A DNA stretch of 64,000 bases. Source: Chloroherpetonaceae bacterium. GTDB taxonomy: Bacteria; Bacteroidota; Chlorobiia; Chlorobiales; Chloroherpetonaceae. Shown here in pieces: positions 1 to 7,126 of this stretch; the first letter of the stretch is position 1, and each line of letters begins with the position of its first letter. Position numbers and translations under genes: made by a program. The notes under the pieces were generated by a model. That model was not told where the DNA came from. It did not search any database and worked only from the letters and a program-made list of their open reading frames with translations. The stretch lies in the NCBI GenBank assembly GCA_028277445.1, contig JANQGG010000006.1, positions 1-64,000 on the forward strand, written 5' to 3'.

Positions 1-85
1 TTCAAGCTAAAATACCTCTTTTCGGTCAATAAAATCACACGCTTTCACGATTATTCCCTTTTATTATAACTGCTTATCACCTTTT

Positions 86-307
86 TCAAGGACGACTAAG
101 TAATTGATTGAGTTTTTCAATTACTTTCTCATGCTTAGCATATTGCCTTAAAATGTAATAGGAATTGCTACAAATAACAGGAGTAATGTACCCCTTAATA
201 ACATTTGATTCACATAATGATAAAATCTTAGAAGCATCTTCTGAAAAGGGTAATCGATCCAAAAAGAAATCTAAAATAACATCCGTATCAATAAGAATGT
301 GATCCAT
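86..307 (-). pseudogene. Truncated PIN-domain toxin (VapC-like)
   Basis: N-terminal half of a PIN-domain ribonuclease, the toxin of type II toxin-antitoxin pairs that cleave RNA. The first metal-binding aspartate lies in LIDTDVILDFF (residues 6-16). The frame stops after 73 codons, whereas family members run to about 135-145 residues, so the C-terminal acidic residues are absent. Downstream bases 1-85 hold short stop-broken frames (for example VVLEKGDKQL in the next frame), which suggests a frameshift followed by decay. It starts one base after the stop of the antitoxin gene (TAA-A-ATG), the usual coupled arrangement. The window edge is close, so part of the remnant may lie outside. The family is clear; loss of function is inferred from length. 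Confidence 0.7.
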
Positions 308-308
308 T

Positions 309-557
309 TTATTGATATTTTTTACTTAAGCATTTGGCCACATCTTTCTTATAATCCAGATTAGCTGCAGTTTTAAAAGTTCCTCTTAAAGATTTTACTG
401 TTGGGGTTATTTCAACGTCAATCTCATCCTTATCTTTCGTAATATTTTTTAAATAACTTTCAATTATTTCCGATAAACTGCTTCCCTTTTCTTTTGCGAA
501 TTTTTTAGCCTTTTTAGCAATCGAAGCATCTATTGTCAATGTAAGTTTAGTATCCAT
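309..557 (-). CDS. DUF6364-type antitoxin partner of the PIN gene
   Basis: An 82-residue protein with a ribbon-helix-helix-like N-terminus (MDTKLTLTIDASIAKKAKKFAKEKG) and a tail containing SLRGTF. This resembles the DUF6364 antitoxins found before PIN toxins in Bacteroidota and Chlorobiota. It would bind DNA as a dimer and neutralise the toxin through its tail. The downstream toxin gene is coupled but truncated, so this antitoxin may have nothing to neutralise. The 241 bases upstream (558-798) hold no gene I can recognise. Family assignment is from sequence resemblance only. Confidence 0.72.
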   Translation of the reverse strand: MDTKLTLTIDASIAKKAKKFAKEKGSSLSEIIESYLKNITKDKDEIDVEITPTVKSLRGTFKTAANLDYKKDVAKCLSKKYQ

Positions 558-798
558 AACGCATTAATTTATAACAGGGATTACCTTAAGTAACTTAAAT
601 ATATAACATTAACGGATGTAAAAGTAAATAGTTGATTATTAAGATGCGCGCCTACCCAGTTGCGTGAATTTAACCAAATGGTGGTGAAGTGAGGTGATTA
701 TCAGTTCCCCAAACTTGAATTAACTGTTTTTTCAAGCCATTTAGATAACACTCTATGTTTATATTATATGAAACAAAGTATAGATCATCCTTCCCATA

Positions 799-1665
799 TT
801 ATTTAGGAAAACCCATGGAATATTCCGGACCAAACCAGATTAAATTGCCACTACTTGAACTGTTCTTTACCTTGAATGTTGCATGAGGTTTTGTATTAGG
901 CTGACCAGCTTCACGGACATATACGTGTTGATCTTTATCCATGACTTTTATTAATACAGATACTCCCAAATATAACTTAGGCCTGTGATTAGGAAGAACG
1001 GAAATCTGACCGGATCTTTCTACAACATCATGAATATGTTTCGGTTTACTAATACCCTCTAAATTATTATATGAATATTGTTTGGTGCCCTCAATATTAT
1101 TTTTTAGTGACGCAAGTAGTGCCGGATTGATAACAGTTCCCATGTTTCCCATTTCAAATGCACCTAATGGATCTTCAAAAACAATAAATTCAAACGACAC
1201 CCAATTTTTTTCATTAGCAGTACCAGCGAATACTGCATCTAAATTCATTTTAGCCGTCCAATCAATCACCATTGGTTTGGCAGAGCCGTTTTTTGGAAAT
1301 TTATATTCACACACATACATATAAGAAATCAGTTCGTTGTAATTTTCAATTTCGAATGGATGAACAAAATGGCTATGTCCGTTCTTTACCTCAATTCGAA
1401 ATCCTGCACCAACTGCCTTTTTATAATCCATGGTTTTTTTTCCAAGGCTATCTATGTATTTGAATGAGTGCTCGGTGATATTATTGGAGTTATTTGGATC
1501 ACCCAATCTGCTAAATGCTACAGCGGTTGGCTTTTGTATCCAACCAAGAGCTGTTCCGGTTACCACATCATGAGATGCCCGTTCGATTTTAATATTTCTA
1601 CAACCACTAACTAAAAAAAGGGCAATAATTAAAAAGGCAAGTGTGTTTAGAGAAATGCGTTTCAT
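799..1665 (-). CDS. Lipoprotein of unknown function
   Basis: A 288-residue protein starting with a lipoprotein signal: basic MKR, a hydrophobic stretch to about residue 20, and lipobox LVSGC with the acylated cysteine at residue 22. It should be anchored in a membrane facing the periplasm or outside. No known domain is recognised. The body contains ordinary beta-rich sequence and the C-terminus reads WFGPEYSMGFPK. A purine-rich stretch precedes the ATG. It sits alone between the broken PIN pair and the outermost displaced nadE tail, so it is probably part of the accessory zone. Confidence 0.75.
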   Translation of the reverse strand: MKRISLNTLAFLIIALFLVSGCRNIKIERASHDVVTGTALGWIQKPTAVAFSRLGDPNNSNNITEHSFKYIDSLGKKTMDYKKAVGAGFRIEVKNGHSHFVHPFEIENYNELISYMYVCEYKFPKNGSAKPMVIDWTAKMNLDAVFAGTANEKNWVSFEFIVFEDPLGAFEMGNMGTVINPALLASLKNNIEGTKQYSYNNLEGISKPKHIHDVVERSGQISVLPNHRPKLYLGVSVLIKVMDKDQHVYVREAGQPNTKPHATFKVKNSSSSGNLIWFGPEYSMGFPK

Positions 1666-1818
1666 GAGGTCCTCCGATAAGTAGTTAGATTGTAGAGGAA
1701 TAAAAGTTATTAGATAAAGACTGGAACTACTTAACTAACTTCATCAAATATTAATACTTAATGAGCGTTGAGACAAATAAAAGACAGGTTTATTTAACCA
1801 GAAATTTCAAACAATATA

Positions 1819-1872
1819 CTACCTCACCACTTGCCAGTCGCGGGCGTAGCGGAAGTAGATGCCGAGGGTGAG
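1819..1872 (-). repeat. Displaced nadE 3' tail, copy A
   Basis: Read on the minus strand this stretch encodes [17 protein letters not shown] followed by TAG, matching the last residues of NadE. Bases 1825-1870 match nadE 5236-5281 at 45 of 46 positions. The last sense codon is AGG where nadE has CGT (both Arg). Similarity to nadE ends at the stop codon. The flank TTAGAAAAA (minus strand, 1876-1884) is shared with copy B. It lies in the same orientation as nadE, 3.4 kb downstream. The rest of 1666-2079 shows only a possible 36-codon frame. Confidence 0.9.
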
Positions 1873-1946
1873 AACTTTTTCTAACTTTTTAGTTGAATTA
1901 ATTAATACTTTCATGGCTTATTTTTATTCTAACCCTCACTAACATT

Positions 1947-2057
1947 TCACAAGCTTGTTCTTTCCTTTTCCATCACCGTACATTCTACCAATCTGGTTTT
2001 GCCGCCCAAAAGTAACCAAACTTCTAGCTCGTCATGTTGGATGAATTTTGCAAACAT
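1947..2057 (-). CDS. Possible small ORF, 36 codons
   Basis: A short open frame, ATG at 2055-2057 and TGA at 1947-1949, directly after the two-TM protein gene. It encodes a 36-residue peptide rich in hydrophobic and charged residues (contains DELEVWLLLGGKTR). The frame stays open upstream into the end of the preceding gene, so it could be a small coupled protein or the tail of a decayed one. No family is recognised. It was too short for standard gene calling and is listed because nothing else explains this stretch. Confidence 0.25.
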   Translation of the reverse strand: MFAKFIQHDELEVWLLLGGKTRLVECTVMEKERTSL

Positions 2058-2079
2058 GTCTTTAACCAACTGCAAATCA

Positions 2080-2709
2080 TTAGGAATTACCTTCAATAGG
2101 TTTTTGAGATTCATTTTTTTTAGCATTCTTTCTCAACTCATTCAATAGATTGAGAGTTCGATAGCCAAAAATGCCATCATCCCCAAGGCCATTTATTTGC
2201 TGGATATGTTTTAAAGCAGCCAAATACTCATCATCCATGTTTTCATTTACTTTTGTAATTGTTTGTCCTACTTCAATTAGCCACTTCTTTATTGTTTTAA
2301 CATCTATTCCCATCTCTTTGAGATATAGCTGGGAAAGCCTGAGTACCTTAACTTTACGTTCCTCTTCAGGTAAGCTATGAAGCAATTCTTGATACCCTGC
2401 TATCAGTTCATCCCGCGTCGCATTTAGGCGATTGTTTAACTCCTTCACGCTAATTGCTGCCCCGTCTAATCTTTCTGAAGCTGCGTCAATCTTATTAATT
2501 ACAAGTTTTAGATCCTTGAATGTTATCTCCCGAATGTAAGGCATCAAAATAGCAAGAAGTGAAAATGCAAACCACAGCAATGCCTTATCATGGGCATTTG
2601 AAATAAAATCTGTTTTAAAAACAGAAACCAAACCAATAATTACAGCTATTAATGCAAGACCATATGAAATGTACTCAAGTGTTAGCGATTTCCGGGTTTC
2701 CAAATTCAT
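2080..2709 (-). CDS. Two-TM protein with peptidoglycan-binding-like C-terminus
   Basis: A 209-residue protein with two membrane helices near the N-terminus (about 14-31 and 43-59), a helical, probably coiled-coil middle (65-150), and a C-terminal segment (about 162-192, containing HIQQINGLGDDGIFGYRTL) that resembles a peptidoglycan-binding type 1 repeat (pattern Q..NGL..DG..G..T). It lies 121 bases downstream of the KAP NTPase gene on the same strand, between two displaced nadE tails, so the two are probably one cargo module. The NTPase partner lacks obvious TM helices, so this protein may tether it to the membrane. The pairing is inferred from position; the fold assignment from a motif. Confidence 0.7.
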   Translation of the reverse strand: MNLETRKSLTLEYISYGLALIAVIIGLVSVFKTDFISNAHDKALLWFAFSLLAILMPYIREITFKDLKLVINKIDAASERLDGAAISVKELNNRLNATRDELIAGYQELLHSLPEEERKVKVLRLSQLYLKEMGIDVKTIKKWLIEVGQTITKVNENMDDEYLAALKHIQQINGLGDDGIFGYRTLNLLNELRKNAKKNESQKPIEGNS

Positions 2710-2830
2710 TATAATCTCCTTTGATTAAAATAAAACGCTTAATTGAAAGCGATCAGATTAAATTAAACTCACAGTGTTACCAACCACATATTGCATTTAT
2801 CCTTCATATTAACGAATATTAAACTCTAAC

Positions 2831-4228
2831 TCACTTCTCACTTTGAAATTCAAACCTACTAACTAATTCAATTCTTTCAGATATACTTTTAATATTAATT
2901 CGAACTTTTCTGGTTAGATGTTTAGCTATTTCAATGACTCTGCTTGAATAATAATGCTCATCATTTTGTAAATTTCTTTCATGCCTCGAATAAGTCTCTG
3001 AATCACTGATTGTTGATCTATCGCTTTTCGCAGAAATCAAATAACCCTCTACCAAAGAACAATAATGTACAAATTGACTATTATTTCTTTTTTCTTCAGG
3101 TACTATCTCATACAAAAATTTAACACATTCAGCCTCATCTACATTTTCAACTAAATAACGTTGGCATACATCAGGTTTAATGTTTTTGGTTATTATTAAA
3201 AAAACTAAAAGCGGTGGATATAAATATTGATTTTTCTTAGCTGTTCGTATTGAAAGATTTATTTGAGCAAATATTTGTTCAATTTCTCTTAAGGATAATT
3301 TTAAACCTGATGCTATCATCTGAAATACACCCAACAAATGATCCTTATCATTTTCAAGGTCTCGATATGCTTTTCTTTTATCAAAAAATTCTTCAAGTTT
3401 AAAACGTGCAAATAAAATGTTTATATAACTCTCAATATCAGGTTGTTGAAGTTGATATTCAAAATCTATAAACCGACGAAGATATCCGTTTGAATGAAAT
3501 CCTTCACCATATATTGTTGATATTGAATACCCCAACTGTTTTTTATCCAGTGCCAAAACAAAAACCAAACCTTCAATATTAAATAAGTGCTTTATGCGTT
3601 CTAGTAAGGCAATGGCATAATCAGGTCTGCAACGATCTAATTCATCAACAAAAATAATTAGTGGTTTATTCTGAGATGCTTTTTCTAAAAAATCTTTAAA
3701 TGATTCATGAAATTGTTTAATTGCATCTTTTTGCTGCAAGTAGTTTTCTAAAGCATCTCCTGAAAGTGAGCCAAATGCATTAGCCAGCATATCTTCTGTA
3801 ATTTTATCAGCATCAACTGCACCATAAGTAGCCATTTTAATAACTGCTGGCACCATACGTTTGGCAATTTGCTTACCAGCTGATTTTGTCGTTTCCCAAG
3901 CGTGCTTAACTTTTTTAGAGTCACCAATTAAATCTTTTAATCCATCATTCATCTCTCCCAAAAAAGCCACCAATGGTTCTTCGGAAAAATCTGTTTCCCA
4001 TGCATTGAAATACAAAGCATTAACACCTTCTGCTTTTAAATAATATTGCCTGAGTTTGATAAATGTAGTTTTACCCGTTCCCCAACCTGAATCAATGGCT
4101 AAAACCGTCGGTGTATTGAAATTTAGTACCAGTGTGGTAAGGTTTTCAATTTCAGGCTTGCGGTTTAAAACATCGCTAGCAAATGGGTTTTGGGGATCAA
4201 TCTCTAAAGGATGAATTTTTAAATCCAT
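2831..4228 (-). CDS. KAP-family P-loop NTPase
   Basis: A 465-residue P-loop NTPase of the KAP family (STAND-like, often membrane-associated and often found among mobile or defence genes). Walker A is at residues 46-55 (DSGWGTGKTT). Walker B is at 189-200 (LIIFVDELDRCR), with the typical Asp-Glu-x-Asp-Arg. An LRRFIDFEY motif follows at about 260. Many KAP proteins carry TM helices inserted in the NTPase domain; I see none here, and the next gene supplies two. No upstream gene is co-oriented before the displaced nadE tail B. A defence or stress-sensing role is plausible but not shown by sequence. Confidence 0.85.
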   Translation of the reverse strand: MDLKIHPLEIDPQNPFASDVLNRKPEIENLTTLVLNFNTPTVLAIDSGWGTGKTTFIKLRQYYLKAEGVNALYFNAWETDFSEEPLVAFLGEMNDGLKDLIGDSKKVKHAWETTKSAGKQIAKRMVPAVIKMATYGAVDADKITEDMLANAFGSLSGDALENYLQQKDAIKQFHESFKDFLEKASQNKPLIIFVDELDRCRPDYAIALLERIKHLFNIEGLVFVLALDKKQLGYSISTIYGEGFHSNGYLRRFIDFEYQLQQPDIESYINILFARFKLEEFFDKRKAYRDLENDKDHLLGVFQMIASGLKLSLREIEQIFAQINLSIRTAKKNQYLYPPLLVFLIITKNIKPDVCQRYLVENVDEAECVKFLYEIVPEEKRNNSQFVHYCSLVEGYLISAKSDRSTISDSETYSRHERNLQNDEHYYSSRVIEIAKHLTRKVRINIKSISERIELVSRFEFQSEK

Positions 4229-4278
4229 AATCTAATATTTGAGGGTAATTCTTATTTATAGATTCAAGTCAATCTCTT

Positions 4279-4341
4279 TTACCTCACCACTTGACAGTCG
4301 CGGGCGTAGCGGAAACCGATGCCTAGGGTGCGGGCAGAAAC
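4279..4341 (-). repeat. Displaced nadE 3' tail, copy B
   Basis: On the minus strand it encodes [20 protein letters not shown] and then TAA, the NadE C-terminus with D to G and W to C changes. Bases 4285-4341 match nadE 5236-5292 at about 53 of 57 positions. The last codon is AGG as in copy A, not CGT as in nadE. Similarity stops at the stop codon. Just upstream in sense is TTAGAAAAA (4344-4352), as in copy A. Further upstream, minus-strand 4359-4437 reads as an open frame ending in EIGEDDNVPEL, possibly a C-terminal remnant of another gene. Confidence 0.9.
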
Positions 4342-4485
4342 GGTTTTTCTAATTTTTTTTAAAGTTCCGGTACATTATCATCTTCACCGATTTCAACGAT
4401 ATTTATAAACCCACTTTTATTTCTCACCCTTTTTATTTGCTAATTGGTTTAAAATTATTGCTTTAGGGGTATGATATTGACTAAA

Positions 4486-4890
4486 CTACCAAATTCGTTG
4501 TATTGGATACTTCAATAAGGTTTTATCTGAACTTACGATCGGAATATTTTCAACAATGGCCTGACTTATCAATAACCGATCAAACGATAACCGATCAAAC
4601 AGATCATGATGATGGAAGGGTAAGTCTGCTACTTTTAAAGCATGTTCAAGATTAATAGCCAGAATACTGATTTGATTTTTCCAGATTTGAGTTTTTAAAA
4701 ATAAATTTGGCGTTTGCTTTAATTCAAGTTTACCTATGCTCCATTTGATACTAATTTCCCAACAACTCACTGCGCTGAGATAGATATCAGATTCATCATC
4801 CAGAAACACATCCTTTGCTTTCTTGCTAATTTTATTTAAATCGCCATTGACAAACCACAAAAATGAGCAGGTACCCAACAATATTTTCAT
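4486..4890 (-). CDS. VapC-type PIN toxin, probably inactive
   Basis: A 134-residue PIN-domain toxin of the group that pairs with Phd-type antitoxins. Family members begin MKxLLDTHxxLW; here the sequence is MKILLGTCSFLWF, so the first catalytic Asp (residue 6) is Gly. Other PIN features remain (SAVSCWEISIK at about 40-50, SSDKTLLKYP near the end). The catalytic FDRLL segment is expanded to FDRLSFDRLL by an in-frame 15-bp tandem duplication. Its start overlaps the antitoxin stop by four bases. Loss of a metal ligand plus an insertion in the active-site region suggests a dead toxin. The module lies between nadE and displaced tail B. Confidence 0.8.
   Translation of the reverse strand: MKILLGTCSFLWFVNGDLNKISKKAKDVFLDDESDIYLSAVSCWEISIKWSIGKLELKQTPNLFLKTQIWKNQISILAINLEHALKVADLPFHHHDLFDRLSFDRLLISQAIVENIPIVSSDKTLLKYPIQRIW
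4572..4601 (-). repeat. 15-bp tandem duplication within vapC
   Basis: The unit ataaccgatcaaacg occurs twice in a row (second copy with one change at its last base). It adds five codons in frame to the PIN toxin, turning FDRLL into FDRLSFDRLL. It looks like a slippage event in a gene no longer under selection. Confidence 0.9.
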
Positions 4891-5114
4891 GGGAGATATG
4901 CTTTGAAATCACCCGGAATATTTTTAAATCCTTCTTTTATTTTTACTTCGCCTTTTGCAGTACCTATGATTCGTTTGCTCTTTTTCTTATGCGGCACTAA
5001 ATGCACTAGGGGCGTATTTCCCTGAAAAATAATAACTTCCTCACCTGCAATGGCTTCTTGTAATAACTCAGGAAGTTTTAATTGGGCATCTTTTAAATTA
5101 ATTTCGTGTGCCAT
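4887..5114 (-). CDS. Phd/YefM-type antitoxin
   Basis: A 75-residue antitoxin of the Phd/YefM fold: N-terminal MAHEINLKDAQLKLPELLQEAIAGEE, then the VIIFQGNTPLVHLVP beta segment, then a toxin-binding tail. It should repress its own promoter and neutralise the PIN toxin whose start codon overlaps its stop by four bases (ATGA). The protein has no visible defect, in contrast to its toxin. The 115 bases between it and the nadE stop would hold its promoter. The pair forms the cargo between nadE and displaced tail B. Confidence 0.85.
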   Translation of the reverse strand: MAHEINLKDAQLKLPELLQEAIAGEEVIIFQGNTPLVHLVPHKKKSKRIIGTAKGEVKIKEGFKNIPGDFKAYLP

Positions 5115-5229
5115 TTTTCTGTTAATGTTATTAAACTTTCATTTAATCACAGATAATCAATTATTCTCATAATCCTAACATACGAGAGTCTCCATATTTT
5201 AATATAAAAACTATCGTCGTAAAATTCTT

Positions 5230-5292
5230 CTAACGCACCACTTGCCAGTCGCGGGCGTAGCGGAAGTCGATGCCGAGGGTGCGGGCAGAAAC
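5230..5292 (-). repeat. nadE 3' end, source copy of the repeated tail
   Basis: The last 20 codons and stop of the intact nadE gene; related copies lie at 4279-4341 and 1819-1872 in the same orientation. Its final codons are CGT TAG, whereas both displaced copies have AGG plus stop. This is what would be expected if the present tail came with a later insert. Confidence 0.88.
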
Positions 5293-6051
5293 TTTAGCAA
5301 TCACCGGGCCCATGCGTTTATACTGGTTGCGAACCACCATCCGTTTTACCTTTTCCAAAAACTGTTTTTCTGTGCCCTTTTCAATGATTTCTTTATCGGA
5401 AAGCCGCTCTTCAACCATTAAGTAAAGCACTTCATCCACGTCGGAATATGAAAAACCAAGTTCATCCTCATCGCTCTGGCCTTCCCATAAATCTGCGCTG
5501 GGGATTTTATCAATGATCTCCGAAGGTACATCCAAATGGCGGGCCAGTTTCCAAATTTGGGTTTTGTACAAATCACCGATCGGATTGATGGCTGACGCCA
5601 TATCGCCATAAAGCGTTCCATAGCCAAGCAAAAGTTCGGTCTTATTGCTGGTGCCAATCACCAACCGGGAATCGCGTGCGGAGATATCGTAGAGGGTCAT
5701 CATGCGGGTGCGGGCCATCGCGTTACCACGGCGAAGGTTATCGGCGTCGGGATGCTGTTCAAAAAACGCATCCACCACCGGAGATATCTCACAGACTTCA
5801 TAAGGAATATCAAACTTTTCAACCAGTAGTTTGGCGTCGCCAAGGCTGTCTTTACTGCTAGTTTTATAAGGCATCATGACTGCCAAAACATTTTCAGGCC
5901 CAAGCGCTTTGGTGGCCAAAACCACAGAGACGGCTGAGTCCACCCCGCCCGAAAGTCCAAGCATGGCTTTTTTAAACCCACATTTTTGAACTTCATTACG
6001 AATAAAATTTGTAAGGATGGTTTCAATAATGCTGTAGTCCAGACTTTTCAC
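5230..6051 (-). CDS. nadE: NH3-dependent NAD+ synthetase
   Basis: The last step of NAD biosynthesis: amidation of nicotinic acid adenine dinucleotide with ammonia and ATP, in the cytosol. The 273 residues match the short ammonia-dependent form without a glutaminase domain. The ATP pyrophosphatase P-loop SGGVDS is at residues 34-39. Other family signatures are [16 protein letters not shown] (about 107-122), [15 protein letters not shown] (about 136-150) and the [13 protein letters not shown] segment. The protein ends RDWQVVR. The gene is intact, but its last roughly 60 bases are repeated twice further downstream. Upstream is the divergently unrelated DUF4835 gene, 18 bases from the nadE start codon side. 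Confidence 0.97.
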   Translation of the reverse strand: MKSLDYSIIETILTNFIRNEVQKCGFKKAMLGLSGGVDSAVSVVLATKALGPENVLAVMMPYKTSSKDSLGDAKLLVEKFDIPYEVCEISPVVDAFFEQHPDADNLRRGNAMARTRMMTLYDISARDSRLVIGTSNKTELLLGYGTLYGDMASAINPIGDLYKTQIWKLARHLDVPSEIIDKIPSADLWEGQSDEDELGFSYSDVDEVLYLMVEERLSDKEIIEKGTEKQFLEKVKRMVVRNQYKRMGPVIAKVSARTLGIDFRYARDWQVVR

Positions 6052-6069
6052 AATGCAAAAAATTAAATG

Positions 6070-7005
6070 TTAGTTGGAATTAGAGTTAAGTATTTGATCA
6101 TAGGTTTGCCGATGCGTTGGATCAACTTCCAATAAAACCTGGTATACCGATGGCTTAAGCTCAGACTTTATGGATTTAAGCAATCGTGCAAGTTCCAAAT
6201 ATTTCGCATCAAACACCCTGCGGATGACCTGACCGCCGGGATAGCGTTTATCAATTTCCGCCAAAGTTTCACAACATTCTTTAATCACGCCTAACGATTT
6301 CTGTTCGTCGTTAAAGATCAAATCAATCCCATTAAAATGGTAATTGAAGTACGCTTCCCTAACCTTTTCATATCGCGGATCAAGTAGTTCATCAATATAC
6401 ACGGCACGGTTTGCGCCCGATCCTTCACCTTCACTCCACCCGCTTGAAAACCCGGATGCATTTTGTGCAAGTCTCACTATTCTTAAGGCTTGCTCAAAGT
6501 AAGGCGTACCGCCATACTTAGTAAAAGTGTCAAAATCATACCCTAAGATCATGTAGGCATAATAACTTAGAAAACTGGTTAAGGATTCAAACACCAGATC
6601 GTTATGTTGCAAGACACCTTGCCTTTCATCAAATTTAAATTCCAGACTCTGATCCAAAATCCTTAAGACCGATGTGCGTTGAAGTGAATTGTACACCGGC
6701 CGCGTGCTGCCTACAAACACTTGCGCAGTGTAAATGGCCGGGGTTTTGCTTAAATCCGCCGATGTAAAGATAAATTGCATGGTGCATTCAATTCGATCTT
6801 CCTCAGTAAATGCTTCGGTTGTCCAACGATAATTGTTCATGTACGACTCCACCGTTGCCGGGAAAAATTTAAGCCTTGCACGTGCTTCGGAAGGCAAGCG
6901 AACGAGGTCGGTTTCAACCTTACACTTCAATTCCTGAGCCTTTAATAGCGCTGCATTGCTGAGCAATATAATGAGAAGAAGAAACTGGCGTGTGAATTTA
7001 ATCAT
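6070..7005 (-). CDS. DUF4835 family secreted protein
   Basis: A roughly 311-residue protein with a signal peptide (hydrophobic stretch FLLLIILLSNAALLKAQ, cleavage expected near AQ-E). The body matches DUF4835, a family of exported Bacteroidota and Chlorobiota proteins of unknown role: ELKCKVETD near the start, FVGSTRPVYNS near 105, and AYMILGYDFDTFTKYGG near 165. The ATG at 7003-7005 is preferred to an upstream TTG because the signal peptide is then of normal length. It reads towards nadE with an 18-base gap, so the two are probably co-transcribed. rarA is divergent with about 120 bases between. Confidence 0.85.
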   Translation of the reverse strand: MIKFTRQFLLLIILLSNAALLKAQELKCKVETDLVRLPSEARARLKFFPATVESYMNNYRWTTEAFTEEDRIECTMQFIFTSADLSKTPAIYTAQVFVGSTRPVYNSLQRTSVLRILDQSLEFKFDERQGVLQHNDLVFESLTSFLSYYAYMILGYDFDTFTKYGGTPYFEQALRIVRLAQNASGFSSGWSEGEGSGANRAVYIDELLDPRYEKVREAYFNYHFNGIDLIFNDEQKSLGVIKECCETLAEIDKRYPGGQVIRRVFDAKYLELARLLKSIKSELKPSVYQVLLEVDPTHRQTYDQILNSNSN

Positions 7006-7126
7006 CTTACTTAATCCGTTTTTCAAACATAGCGGTTTAACAGCCCATTTGCAAGCACATGAAATAACAACTGGAGAACCGTTGGATAAACTTTATATTA
7101 AAAGAATTCAATCGTGTAACCGAAAT

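Noticed and set aside
6956-7126. N-terminal extension of the rarA frame
   Set aside because: It overlaps the DUF4835 gene start and has no similarity to RarA; homologues start at MSNLF (7127).
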